This document shows, piece by piece, positions 33,109 to 41,836 of a DNA stretch of 64,000 bases; position 1 is the first letter of the stretch, and each line of letters opens with the position of its first letter. This DNA is from Pseudochelatococcus lubricantis (GTDB taxonomy: Bacteria > Pseudomonadota > Alphaproteobacteria > Rhizobiales > Beijerinckiaceae). Position numbers and translations under genes: made by a program. The stretch spans positions 1 to 64,000 of the forward strand of contig NZ_JBHLXC010000006.1 of NCBI RefSeq assembly GCF_042432495.1. Reading direction: 5' to 3'. The notes beneath the pieces were generated by a model. It made no database searches, was not told where the DNA came from, and was given only the letters and a program-made list of their open reading frames with translations.

Positions 33109-34089
33109 ATGCCGATACCCCAGCCCAATCTCTATCCGCCTTTCAATATCGTCCGGCTGAGCCACGTCGAATTCGTCGCCACGGATCTTGCCGCAAGCCG
33201 TGCCTTCTATGTCGACACGCTCGGCCTGCAGGTGACGGATGAAGACAGCGGGACGATCTATCTGCGCGGGCTCGAAGAGCGTGGCCATCACTGCGTGATT
33301 CTGAAAAAAGGGCCGGCCGCCGCCGTCAACGCCCTGAGCCTGAAGGTCTATTCGGAGGAAGACCTCGACAAGGCGGCCGTCTGGTTCGAGACCCGGGGAA
33401 ACCCCGTCGAATGGGTCGATCGGCCGTATCAGGGGCGCACGTTGCGCGTCCATGACAACTTCGGCACGCCGCTCGAATTCTACTTCAGGATGGACAGGCT
33501 GCCGCCGATCCATCAGCAGTACAAGCTCTATCATGGCGTCAAGCCGCTGCGCATCGACCATTTCAACTGCTTCACGCCTGATGTCGACGCCTCGGTCGCC
33601 TTCTACAATTCCATCGGCTTCCGCGTCACCGAATATACCGAGGACGACGAGAGCAAGAAGCTCTGGGCGGCGTGGCTGCACCGCAAGGGTGGCGTGCACG
33701 ACATTGCGTTCACGAATGGCGTCGGGCCGCGGCTGCACCATACGGCCTTCTGGGTGCCGACCCCGCTCAACATCATCGACCTGCTCGACCTGATGTCGAC
33801 CACGGGCTACCTCAAGAACATCGAGCGCGGACCGGGGCGGCACGGTATTTCCAATGCGTTCTTCCTGTATGTTCTCGATCCCGACGGCCACCGTATCGAG
33901 ATCTACTGCTCCGATTACCAGACCGTCGATCCCGACCTTGAGCCCATCAAATGGGACCTCAAGGACCCGCAGCGCCAGACGTTGTGGGGCGCGCCCGCTC
34001 CGCGTTCCTGGTTCGAACACGGCAGCGTGTTCGCCGGCACAAAGACGGACGAGCCGCTCCTGAAGGCGCAGCCGATCATCGCGCCATGA
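33109..34089 (+). CDS. hpaD: 3,4-dihydroxyphenylacetate 2,3-dioxygenase (homoprotocatechuate dioxygenase)
   Basis: This 326-residue vicinal-oxygen-chelate protein has two repeated modules. The metal ligands His151 (LRIDHFNCF), His210 or His211 (PRLHHTAFWV) and Glu264 (GHRIEIYCSDY) agree in spacing with the Brevibacterium and Arthrobacter homoprotocatechuate dioxygenases (155, 214, 267). It therefore belongs to the type I extradiol class, not the LigB-type HpaD of E. coli, although it performs the same step: opening 3,4-dihydroxyphenylacetate to the carboxymethyl muconate semialdehyde. AGGAGGAAACC lies before the ATG at 33109. It is 100 bp after hpaE. Confidence 0.93.
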   Translation: MPIPQPNLYPPFNIVRLSHVEFVATDLAASRAFYVDTLGLQVTDEDSGTIYLRGLEERGHHCVILKKGPAAAVNALSLKVYSEEDLDKAAVWFETRGNPVEWVDRPYQGRTLRVHDNFGTPLEFYFRMDRLPPIHQQYKLYHGVKPLRIDHFNCFTPDVDASVAFYNSIGFRVTEYTEDDESKKLWAAWLHRKGGVHDIAFTNGVGPRLHHTAFWVPTPLNIIDLLDLMSTTGYLKNIERGPGRHGISNAFFLYVLDPDGHRIEIYCSDYQTVDPDLEPIKWDLKDPQRQTLWGAPAPRSWFEHGSVFAGTKTDEPLLKAQPIIAP

Positions 34090-34169
34090 GCCGGAGCGCA
34101 AGATGACCGTGAGCGATCCATACATTTTCTTGCGCGGCCGCACACAGCGGCGATGAAAGGATTCGAACC

Positions 34170-35054
34170 ATGAGCGCCCCCGGATTGCCCGTCTCCAGGT
34201 TCGCGAGTTTCTCTGTCGAGGGCCGGCCGGGCTACGGCCTGATCGCGGAGGCCGGCGTCATCCATCTGTCGCGACGGTTCGCCGGCGAGTGGCCGACGCT
34301 GCGGGAGGTGGTGGCGGACAATGCCTTCGGTCGTCTGCTGGATGCGGCGGCGGGACTTCCGGCGGATTTCCCGGTGGAGGCGATCGCCTACGAAATTCCG
34401 GTCCCCGCGCCCGAAAAGATCATTTGCGTCGGCGTGAACTTTCCGGATCGCAACGAGGAATACAAGGACGGGCAGGCCGCGCCCGCCAATCCCTCGCTCT
34501 TCGTGCGTTTCCCGCGCTCCTTCACCGGCCACGGCCAGCCGCTGATCCGCCCGCCGGAAAGTCCGCAGCTCGACTACGAGGGGGAGATCGCCATCGTCGT
34601 CGGCAAGGGCGGTCGCCGCATCGCGGAAAAGGACGCGCTCGACCATGTCGCGGCGTTGTCGCTCGCCAATGAGGGCACTATCCGCGACTGGGTGCGCCAC
34701 GCCAAGTTCAACGTGACGCAGGGCAAGAACTTCGACCGCTCCGGCGCCATCGGCCCCTGGCTCGTGCCCTATACCGACGAAGGCCAGCTCGCCGACATCG
34801 CGCTGCAGACGCGCGTCAATGGCGAGGTGCGCCAGAGCGACCGCACCAGCCGGATGATCTTTTCCTTCCGCAGGATCATCAACTATATTTCGACCTTCAC
34901 GACGCTGGTGCCGGGTGACGTCATCCTTACCGGCACGCCGACCGGGGCGGGGGCACGCTTCGATCCGCCGGTATGGCTGAAGCCCGGCGACGTGGTGGAG
35001 GTCGAGGCCGACGGCATCGGCGTGTTGCGCAACACCGTGACGGACGAGGGCTGA
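34170..35054 (+). CDS. hpaG: Fumarylacetoacetate-hydrolase-family decarboxylase/isomerase, HpaG type (single domain)
   Basis: The 294-residue protein has a short N-terminal domain and one FAH catalytic domain: KIICVGVNFPDRNEEY, then LDYEGEIAIVVGKGGRRI with metal-binding glutamates, and LANEGTIRDWVRH, FDRSGAIGPWLVP and VILTGTPTGAGARFDPP. Its place between hpaD and hpaH fits the 5-oxopent-3-ene-1,2,5-tricarboxylate decarboxylase step. The classical HpaG is a two-domain bifunctional protein of about 430 residues that also isomerises the product. Here only one catalytic domain is present, and no second FAH gene is found in the cluster. The stop is 3 bp before hpaH. Confidence 0.85.
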   Translation: MSAPGLPVSRFASFSVEGRPGYGLIAEAGVIHLSRRFAGEWPTLREVVADNAFGRLLDAAAGLPADFPVEAIAYEIPVPAPEKIICVGVNFPDRNEEYKDGQAAPANPSLFVRFPRSFTGHGQPLIRPPESPQLDYEGEIAIVVGKGGRRIAEKDALDHVAALSLANEGTIRDWVRHAKFNVTQGKNFDRSGAIGPWLVPYTDEGQLADIALQTRVNGEVRQSDRTSRMIFSFRRIINYISTFTTLVPGDVILTGTPTGAGARFDPPVWLKPGDVVEVEADGIGVLRNTVTDEG

Positions 35055-35057
35055 AGC

Positions 35058-35861
35058 ATGCTGTCGCAGGATGAAATTGCCGCTGCCGTCGAGAGCCTCG
35101 ATACGGCCGAGCGCACCCGCGTCCAGACGGGGCTGCTGTCGCTGAAGCACTCCGGCATGACGATGGACGACGCCTACGCGATCCAGGGCGCATGGGTGAC
35201 CAGGAAGATCGCCGGCGGGCGCAAGGTGATCGGCTGGAAAATCGGGCTGACGTCGCGGGCGATGCAGCAGGCGCTGAACATCGACATTCCGGACTCCGGC
35301 GTGCTGTTCGACGACATGGTCTTCGAGGACGGGGCGACGGTGCCGGCGACCCGTTTCATCCAGCCGCGCATCGAGGCGGAACTCGCCTTCGTGATGAAGG
35401 CGCCGCTGGAGGGGCCGGGCATTACCGTCTTCGACGTGCTCAACGCCACCGACTACGTGACGCCGTCGCTCGAAATCCTTGATACGCGCATCGAGCGGGC
35501 CGATCCTGAGACGAAGAAGGCCCGTACCATCGTCGACACCATCGCCGACAACGCCGCCAATGCGGGCATCGTCACCGGCGGGCGGGCCGTGCGGCCGGAT
35601 GATGCCGATCTGCGCTGGATCGGCGCCATCGTGTCGCGCAACGGCAAGGTAGAGGAAACGGGGCTCGGCGCCGGCGTGCTGAACCAACCGGCGCGCGGCG
35701 TCGCATGGCTCGCCAACCGGCTGGCGCAATACGGCGCCCGCATCGAGGCCGGGCAGATCGTGCTCGCCGGCTCCTTCATCCGCCCCGTGGAAGCAGGGCA
35801 CGGCGACACCATCGTGGCCGATTTCGGGCCATCCGGCACCGTCAGCATCTTTTTCGAATAG
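35058..35861 (+). CDS. hpaH: 2-oxo-hept-4-ene-1,7-dioate hydratase
   Basis: The 267-residue protein belongs to the hydratase branch of the FAH-like family. It shows MTMDDAYAIQGAWVTRKIAGG, VIGWKIGLTSRAMQQALNI with the active-site lysine, the QPRIEAELAFVMK metal site, and ALEVLDTR-type segment SLEILDTRIE. It adds water to 2-oxohept-4-ene-1,7-dioate to give 4-hydroxy-2-oxoheptanedioate, the substrate of HpaI. Very close spacing to hpaG (3 bp) and hpaI (12 bp) shows one operon. Length is as expected for HpaH/HpcG. Confidence 0.93.
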   Translation: MLSQDEIAAAVESLDTAERTRVQTGLLSLKHSGMTMDDAYAIQGAWVTRKIAGGRKVIGWKIGLTSRAMQQALNIDIPDSGVLFDDMVFEDGATVPATRFIQPRIEAELAFVMKAPLEGPGITVFDVLNATDYVTPSLEILDTRIERADPETKKARTIVDTIADNAANAGIVTGGRAVRPDDADLRWIGAIVSRNGKVEETGLGAGVLNQPARGVAWLANRLAQYGARIEAGQIVLAGSFIRPVEAGHGDTIVADFGPSGTVSIFFE

Positions 35862-35873
35862 GATGGAGGTACA

Positions 35874-36677
35874 ATGCCAGCCCCCGTGAATACGTTCAGG
35901 AACGCCATCGCCGAAGGGCGCACGCAGATTGGCCTGTGGCTCGCGCTGGCGAGCCCCTATGCGGCGGAGATCGCGGCGGGAGCCGGCTACGACTGGCTGC
36001 TCGTCGACGGCGAACACGGGCCGAGCGATCTTCCGCTCATGCTGGCGCAGCTGCAGGCGATCGCCGCCTCGCCGAGCTATCCGGTGGTGCGGGTGCCGAT
36101 CGGCGAGGCGTGGATCATCAAGCAGGTGCTCGACATCGGCGCGCAGACCCTGCTCGTGCCCATGGTGGAGAGCGCCGAACAGGCGCGGGCGCTGGTGCGT
36201 GCCACGCGCTACCCGCCGGAGGGCATCCGCGGCGTGGGCGCGGCGCTGGCGCGTGCTTCCGCCTTCAACCGCATCCCGGACTACGTGCAGACGGCGAACG
36301 GCGAAATCAGCCTGCTTCTGCAAGTGGAAAGCCGTGCGGGCCTCGCGGCCATCGAGGCAATCGCGGCGGTCGAGGGCGTCGACGGCATCTTCATCGGCCC
36401 TGCGGACCTCGCCGCCGACATGGGCTTCCTCGGCCGGCCGGGAGCGGTGGAGGTGCAGGCGGCGATCGACGACGGGCTGAAGCGGATCGTGGAGGCGGGC
36501 AAGGCCGCCGGCATCCTCAGCGCCGACCGCGAACTCGCCCGGCGATACATAGAACTCGGTGCAACCTTCGTCGCCATCGGCTCCGACGTCGGCCTCTTCG
36601 CCACCGCGACGCGCCGCCTGCGGGAGGAATTCGCCGGCGGAAAGGGAGACGCCGGCGCAACCGGGGCGGTTTACTGA
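35874..36677 (+). CDS. hpaI: 4-hydroxy-2-oxoheptane-1,7-dioate aldolase
   Basis: The 267-residue class II aldolase of the HpcH/HpaI family has WLLVDGEHGPSDLPLM with the catalytic His, QTLLVPMVESAEQARA with the metal-binding Glu, RGVGAALARASAFN, and FIGPADLAADMGFLG with the metal-binding Asp. It splits the C7 hydroxy-oxo acid to pyruvate and succinate semialdehyde, ending the meta pathway. The start at 35874 follows GGATGGAGG. Succinate semialdehyde dehydrogenase could be supplied by the next gene or elsewhere. Confidence 0.94.
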   Translation: MPAPVNTFRNAIAEGRTQIGLWLALASPYAAEIAAGAGYDWLLVDGEHGPSDLPLMLAQLQAIAASPSYPVVRVPIGEAWIIKQVLDIGAQTLLVPMVESAEQARALVRATRYPPEGIRGVGAALARASAFNRIPDYVQTANGEISLLLQVESRAGLAAIEAIAAVEGVDGIFIGPADLAADMGFLGRPGAVEVQAAIDDGLKRIVEAGKAAGILSADRELARRYIELGATFVAIGSDVGLFATATRRLREEFAGGKGDAGATGAVY

Positions 36678-36769
36678 AGGCCGCAGGCTCGCGGCGCCCA
36701 ACCGCCATCGGCAAGGAAAACAATATCGAAGACAGAGAGGGGCCGCGCTGCGGCCGGAAAGGAAACGCC

Positions 36770-38260
36770 ATGAGCATTGTCACTTTGCTTCCCGAGGTCC
36801 GGGCCTTTCTCGCGCGCGAGCACGGCCACTTCATCGATGGCGTGGCCGTTCCGGGCTCTGGCGCCGGCCGCGTGCCGGTGGTCAATCCCGCGAACGGGCA
36901 GGAGATCGCCAGCATCGCCGAGGCGACGGATGCCGAAGTGGACGCCGCGGTGGCGTCGGCGGGGCAGGCGTTTCGCGGCAGCTGGGCGCGCACCAGCCCA
37001 GCGGAGCGGGGCCTCATTCTGATCCGGCTGGCAGACCTGCTCATCGCCCACCGCGAGGAACTGGCGCAGATAGAGACGAGCCAGTCGGGCAAGATCATCC
37101 AGCTCTCGCGCGCCTTCGAGGTCGATCAGGCGGCGGCATTCCTGCGCTACTACGCAGGCTGGGCGACCAAGATCGCGGGCGAAACCCTGTCGCCCTCGCT
37201 GCCTTCGTTCCGGGGCGAGCAGTACACGGCTTTCACCCGCCGCGAGCCGGTGGGCGTTGTGGCCGGCATCGTGCCGTGGAACTTCTCCATCATGATCGCG
37301 GTGTGGAAGTTCGCCTCGGCGCTGGTCACCGGCTGCACCTCGGTCGTCAAGCCGAGCGAGTTCACGCCGCTCACCATCCTGCGCATCGCGGAGCTTGCCG
37401 CGGAGGCGGGGCTGCCCCCCGGCGCACTCAATGTCGTGACGGGCTCCGGGAAGATCGGCGCCGCGCTGATCGCCCATCCGGGCATCGCCAAGGTCAGCTT
37501 CACCGGCTCCGTGCCGACGGGCATCGCCGTGGGCAAGGCGGCCTTCGACGCCGGCCTTACGCGCGCCACCCTTGAACTCGGCGGCAAGAACGCCGTGGGC
37601 TTCCTTCCCGATATCGATGCGGACAAGGCCGTGGACGGCATCTTAGAGGCCGGCTTCGTGCATCAGGGCCAGATTTGTGCTGCCGGGGAGCGGTTCTACG
37701 TGCACCGCAGCCGCATCGACGAAATCCTCGACAAGCTGGGCGAACGTTTGAAGGGCTTCAGGATCGGCGATCCGCTCGACGAAGAAACCCAGTTCGGCCC
37801 GCTGTCGAACAAGCCGCATCTCGACAAGGTTTCGCGCTTCTTTGCGCGGGCGCGCGAGGAGAACGACAGCATCGTCTACGGCGCAGAGGTGCTGGACCGG
37901 CCCGGCTTCTTCGTCACCCCGACCGTGATCCGCGTCGACCGGCCGGATGCGGCGCTGCTGCGGGAGGAGACCTTCGGCCCGATTGGCACCTTCCTTGCTT
38001 ATGACGAGGAGGACGAACTGATGTCGCTGATGAACGGCGGTCCCTACGGGCTGTCCGCGAGCATCTGGACGAACGATCTGTCGAAGGCGCTGCGGTTGAT
38101 CCCGCGTATCGAGGCCGGCACCGTGTGGGTCAACATGCACACGATCCTCGATCCGGCGGTGCCCTTCGGCGGAATCAAGGCGTCCGGCATCGGCCGCGAG
38201 TTCGGCTCGGCGTTCATCGACGACTACACCGAGATCAAGTCGGTCATCATCCGTTACTGA
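36770..38260 (+). CDS. Aldehyde dehydrogenase, phenylacetaldehyde dehydrogenase-like
   Basis: The 496-residue NAD(P)-dependent aldehyde dehydrogenase has the cofactor motif VAGIVPWNFSIMIAVWK, FTGSVPTG, catalytic Glu in LELGGKNAVGF and catalytic Cys in HQGQICAAGERFYV. FGGIKASGIGREFG closes the fold. The sequence style resembles phenylacetaldehyde dehydrogenases (FeaB/StyD), and the next gene is an arylpyruvate decarboxylase that would make (4-hydroxy)phenylacetaldehyde, which supports this role. Succinate semialdehyde dehydrogenase is an alternative because HpaI is just upstream. The ATG at 36770 has GGAAAGGAAA before it; upstream open frame is hpaI read in another frame. The 92-bp gap after hpaI holds no clear terminator. 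Confidence 0.85.
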   Translation: MSIVTLLPEVRAFLAREHGHFIDGVAVPGSGAGRVPVVNPANGQEIASIAEATDAEVDAAVASAGQAFRGSWARTSPAERGLILIRLADLLIAHREELAQIETSQSGKIIQLSRAFEVDQAAAFLRYYAGWATKIAGETLSPSLPSFRGEQYTAFTRREPVGVVAGIVPWNFSIMIAVWKFASALVTGCTSVVKPSEFTPLTILRIAELAAEAGLPPGALNVVTGSGKIGAALIAHPGIAKVSFTGSVPTGIAVGKAAFDAGLTRATLELGGKNAVGFLPDIDADKAVDGILEAGFVHQGQICAAGERFYVHRSRIDEILDKLGERLKGFRIGDPLDEETQFGPLSNKPHLDKVSRFFARAREENDSIVYGAEVLDRPGFFVTPTVIRVDRPDAALLREETFGPIGTFLAYDEEDELMSLMNGGPYGLSASIWTNDLSKALRLIPRIEAGTVWVNMHTILDPAVPFGGIKASGIGREFGSAFIDDYTEIKSVIIRY

Positions 38261-38303
38261 GCGAACGGCGGTTGCCCGCCCTGCCACATGATCGGAGACG
38301 CAT

Positions 38304-39971
38304 ATGAAGACGACCATCGGCGCGTTTCTGCTGAAACGCCTGCGGCAGCTCGGGATCCGCCACGTGTTCGGCGTGCCCGGCGACTACAACCTTCAGTTCC
38401 TCGAACAGATAAAGGAGGCGGATGGCCTGGAGTTCATCGGCACGTGCAACGAGCTGAACGCCGCCTATGCCGCCGATGGCTATGCGCGGCTGAACGGCGC
38501 GGCGGCGATCCTGACGACGTACGGCGTGGGCGAACTCAGCGCGATCTGCGGCGTCGCCGGCGCGGCCGCCGAGCACGTACCGATGGTTTGCATCACGGGA
38601 GCGCCGCCCCTCCGTGCAATGGAGCAGGGATGGCTGCTGCATCACACGCTGGCCGAGGGCAACTACGACGACATGCTCAACTGCTACCGCCAGTTCACCG
38701 TGGCGCAGACGCGGCTCACCCCGCTGAACGCGGTGACGGAGACGGACCGCGTCCTGATCGCCTGCCAGCAGGAGAAACGGCCCGTCTACATCCAGCTTCC
38801 CTCGGACGTTTCGTATCTGACGATCGATGCGCCGGATGAACCGCTGGTTATTCCTTCGCACAGCGATCCCGAGCGTCTGGAGGCCGCGCTGGCGCACCTG
38901 CTGGAACTGTGGTCGGAAGCCCGGCGCCCCGCGCTACTGATCGACATGGACGCCGACCGCTTCGGCCTCGCCGGGCCGTTGCGCCAGCTTGTGGCGAAGG
39001 CGCAGATTCCCTATGCCAGCATGACGACCGCCAAGGGCGTGCTGGATGAAACCGATCCGCTGTGGCTCGGGCATTATATTGGCCGCAGCTCGCCGCCGCG
39101 CGCGAAGGAGGCCGTCGAGACGTCCGATTTTCTGATCGCGACCGCGCCGCGCTTCACGGAAGCGAACTCCGGCCATTTCAGCCAGTCCCTGCCGCCGGCG
39201 CACACTGTCCAACTGGGCGGGCGCAGGACGGCGATCGGCGGCGAGTTCTACGAAGGCGTTGTCGCGCGGGACCTGGTCGAAGCGTTTACGGAAAGGGTAG
39301 GGCGCGTGGAAGCGGAAGCCGCTCCGCCCCGGCCGCAGGACGGCTGGATCGTGGAGCCCTCCGCCGCGCTGACGCAGGCGCGCCTGTGGCCGCGCATCGC
39401 CCGTTTCATCGCGCCGGGCGACGTCGTCATCGCCGAAAGCGGCACGTCGAACATCGGCCTCACCCCGCAGGTCCTGCCGGCCGGCACGACCTACATCACC
39501 GCCAACATCTGGGGATCGATCGGCTACACGCTGCCGGCCGTGCTCGGGACGGCGCTGGCGGACGAAAAACGGCGCCACCTGCTGTTCATCGGCGACGGCT
39601 CGTTCCAGCTCACGGTCCAGGAACTCTCCACCATTCTGCGTCTGCGGCTGAAGCCGATCATCTTCCTGCTCAACAACCGGGGCTATACGATCGAACGCTT
39701 CATATTGGGCATGAAGGACGCCTATAACGACGTCGCGAACTGGCGCTACACCGAACTGCCCGGGGTTTTCGCACCGGAGGGCGATTTCTTCGTCGCGCAG
39801 GCCGGCACGGAGCAGGAGCTTGAGACGGTCCTGCAGCAGGCGGCCGCCAGCGGGAAACTGTCGTTCATCGAGCTGCATCTCGATCCGTTCGACGCGCCGG
39901 ACACTCTGAAGAAGTTCGGTCCCGCCACGGCGGAGTTCGACTACGGCCCGCGCGGGCCGCAGCGGGCGTGA
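38304..39971 (+). CDS. Thiamine-diphosphate-dependent arylpyruvate decarboxylase (indolepyruvate/phenylpyruvate decarboxylase type)
   Basis: The 555-residue protein has the three TPP-enzyme domains. The catalytic Glu lies in GTCNELNAAYAADGYAR, the decarboxylase-specific twin histidines in WLLHHTLAEGNYDD, and the TPP/Mg motif runs from GDGSFQLTVQEL to LLNNRGYT. The HH motif separates decarboxylases from acetolactate synthases. It should convert an aryl pyruvate to the aldehyde and CO2. Followed by the aldehyde dehydrogenase and HpaBC, this would take 4-hydroxyphenylpyruvate to 4-hydroxyphenylacetate, linking tyrosine catabolism to the hpa genes; indolepyruvate (auxin route) is the main alternative substrate. 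It is the last gene of the run and is followed by a hairpin repeat. Confidence 0.88.
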   Translation: MKTTIGAFLLKRLRQLGIRHVFGVPGDYNLQFLEQIKEADGLEFIGTCNELNAAYAADGYARLNGAAAILTTYGVGELSAICGVAGAAAEHVPMVCITGAPPLRAMEQGWLLHHTLAEGNYDDMLNCYRQFTVAQTRLTPLNAVTETDRVLIACQQEKRPVYIQLPSDVSYLTIDAPDEPLVIPSHSDPERLEAALAHLLELWSEARRPALLIDMDADRFGLAGPLRQLVAKAQIPYASMTTAKGVLDETDPLWLGHYIGRSSPPRAKEAVETSDFLIATAPRFTEANSGHFSQSLPPAHTVQLGGRRTAIGGEFYEGVVARDLVEAFTERVGRVEAEAAPPRPQDGWIVEPSAALTQARLWPRIARFIAPGDVVIAESGTSNIGLTPQVLPAGTTYITANIWGSIGYTLPAVLGTALADEKRRHLLFIGDGSFQLTVQELSTILRLRLKPIIFLLNNRGYTIERFILGMKDAYNDVANWRYTELPGVFAPEGDFFVAQAGTEQELETVLQQAAASGKLSFIELHLDPFDAPDTLKKFGPATAEFDYGPRGPQRA

Positions 39972-40000
39972 CCCGGAGCGGCCCTGGCTGGCGCGGCCTT

Positions 40001-40102
40001 TAGAGCGCGTTCCGATCAGATGGAATCATCTGATCGATCAGAATTCGCTCAAAATAAGGAATCGAGAATCTGTCCTGTTTCAACGTAAACAGGACAGATT
40101 CT
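40001..40102. repeat. Composite palindromic repeat between convergent genes
   Basis: Two hairpins lie in tandem. GATCAGATG (40014-40022) pairs with CATCTGATC (40027-40035). AGAATCTGTCCTGTTT (40065-40080) pairs perfectly over 16 bp with AAACAGGACAGATTCT (40087-40102) around the loop CAACGT. The right arm enters the TAG stop of the leftward FAD-linked oxidase. The unit resembles mosaic intergenic repeats common in Hyphomicrobiales genomes. It may end transcription from both sides. Confidence 0.65.
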
Positions 40103-41549
40103 AGAACCCCTCACAAAACCTCGCGGAGTCGGCTGGTGAGGGGGCTTGTCCCGCCGCCTCCGTTTCGCTGCCGGGCAAGGTTTTGCCGGGATTGAGGATG
40201 CCCTTCGGGTCTAGCGCTGCCTTGATGGCACGCATCACGTCGAGCGCCACCGGATCCTTGTAGCGCGCCATCGGCGCCAGTTTCGACAGGCCCACGCCAT
40301 GCTCGGCCGAGAAGGTGCCGTTCATCTCCAGCGCCAGATCGTCGATCTCGGTCCGCAGGGCGGCGACAAGCTCCTCCTGCTCCCGGGAGGGATAGCAGGT
40401 GTAATGGATATTGCCGTCGCCCAGATGCGCCACCGACAGGACCTCGCAATCCGGATCTATGGCACGCAGGCGCAGTTCGATCTCGCGCAGGTAGTGCGAA
40501 ACCCGATCGAGGGGCACCGCGATATCGGTATCCACCACGGGACGCCTGCGGTAGGCGATCTCTGCCGCTGCCTCGCGCCGCGCCCACATCTCCCGGCGTT
40601 GCGTCTCGTTCCGGGCGATGACGGCATCGGTCACGTCTCCGGCCTCCAGCCAGCCGGCCAGAACCTCTTCCAGCGCCTCGCCCAGAACGCCGGTTTTCGT
40701 TGCGGCCAGCTCTATCAGCAAGTTCACCGGATGCGGCGCGTCGAACGGCTCGCGCGCGTCCGGACGCACGGCGAAATGCCCTTCGATGAAGGCGCGCGGC
40801 ATGAACTCGAAGGCCACGACCGCCCCCGCCGACGCGCTCTGGATCGCGTTCAGGAGGTCGGGCGCGCGGTCCAGCGAAGGCATCGCGACCATGGCCGTAA
40901 CATGGTCGACCGGGCAGGGGTAGAGCTTTACCACGGCAGCGGTGATGATGCCCAGTTGCCCTTCGGCGCCGATCATCAGATGGCGCAGGTCGAAGCCCGA
41001 GTTGTTCTTGTGCAGCGCCTGCATCAGATCCATGATGCGGCCGTCCGCCAGCACGACCTCGATCCCCAGGCACAGATCGCGCGTATTGCCGTAGCGCACG
41101 ACATTCGCGCCGCCCGCGTTGGTGGAGAGAACCCCGCCTATCATGGCCGAGCCGCTGGCGCCGAAAGACAGCGGAAACATCAGCCCGTGCTCTTCGGCCG
41201 CCGCGTTCAGCGCGTCGATGACGACGCCGGCTTCGACCACCGCCACGCGGGCCCCGGCGCGAATCTCGCGGATGCGGTTCATGCGCTCCAAGGTGAGAAC
41301 GATGGCGCCCTTGCCCATGGCGCCGCCGACGGTGCCCGTGTTTCCCGAAACCGGCACCACCGGCAGGTTGCGCGCGCTGGCAACCCGCAGCACCGCCGCC
41401 ACCTCCTCACGGCTGCCCGGGCGCACCACGACAAGCGGCTCACCCTTGTACTTGCCGGTCCAGTCGGTGGACCAACGCGCCACATCCGCCCCGGTGAGAA
41501 CCTGCTGCGCGCCGACGATGGCGGCAAGCTGTTCGATCAGATCAGTCAT
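40101..41549 (-). CDS. FAD-linked oxidase/2-hydroxyacid dehydrogenase, GlcD type
   Basis: The 482-residue protein has the FAD-binding domain (VVVRPGSREEVAAVLRVASARNLPVVPVSGNT, SFGASGSAMIGGVLSTNAGGANVVRYGNTRD) and the FAD-oxidase C-terminal domain ending in FSAEHGVGLSKL, as in D-lactate, glycolate and D-2-hydroxyglutarate dehydrogenases. The electron acceptor and substrate cannot be told from sequence. I chose the ATG at 41549, which follows GGGAG and starts the homology; an ATG at 41603 would add 18 residues. It stands alone, converging with the decarboxylase gene, and its promoter lies in an A+T-rich region. Confidence 0.9.
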   Translation of the reverse strand: MTDLIEQLAAIVGAQQVLTGADVARWSTDWTGKYKGEPLVVVRPGSREEVAAVLRVASARNLPVVPVSGNTGTVGGAMGKGAIVLTLERMNRIREIRAGARVAVVEAGVVIDALNAAAEEHGLMFPLSFGASGSAMIGGVLSTNAGGANVVRYGNTRDLCLGIEVVLADGRIMDLMQALHKNNSGFDLRHLMIGAEGQLGIITAAVVKLYPCPVDHVTAMVAMPSLDRAPDLLNAIQSASAGAVVAFEFMPRAFIEGHFAVRPDAREPFDAPHPVNLLIELAATKTGVLGEALEEVLAGWLEAGDVTDAVIARNETQRREMWARREAAAEIAYRRRPVVDTDIAVPLDRVSHYLREIELRLRAIDPDCEVLSVAHLGDGNIHYTCYPSREQEELVAALRTEIDDLALEMNGTFSAEHGVGLSKLAPMARYKDPVALDVMRAIKAALDPKGILNPGKTLPGSETEAAGQAPSPADSARFCEGF

Positions 41550-41638
41550 ATACCCGCTCCCGGCTCCAGCCCCGGCGCAGTCCCGGCCGAATGGCTGGCT
41601 CATTCTTCTGCGGGGGAATAAAGATTTTTCTTCTTACC

Positions 41639-41770
41639 CGCAATCGATGTTTACCATACAGATGTTCACTAGAAATGGTAAGTTATTTATGGAAAAATTT
41701 TTATCAATACATAAAAATTATTTAAAAATATAAAATTTCTTAATATAATAAATTATGGGTGTATATTTCT
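41639..41770. other. A+T-rich intergenic stretch upstream of the FAD-linked oxidase
   Basis: The 287-bp gap 41550-41836 between the oxidase start and the end of the DUF1576 gene is strikingly A+T-rich; bases 41701-41760 contain only 6 G or C in 60. No credible gene is seen. It probably contains the oxidase promoter (leftward) and may bind an A+T-preferring protein such as MucR or H-NS-like factors; that is inference. Confidence 0.5.
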
Positions 41771-41836
41771 ATTATTGTCGTTGCAAACGCTGTGCGAGAG
41801 AAGGCAAGCGCCTGTAACAGCAACGGAGGGGGCGTG

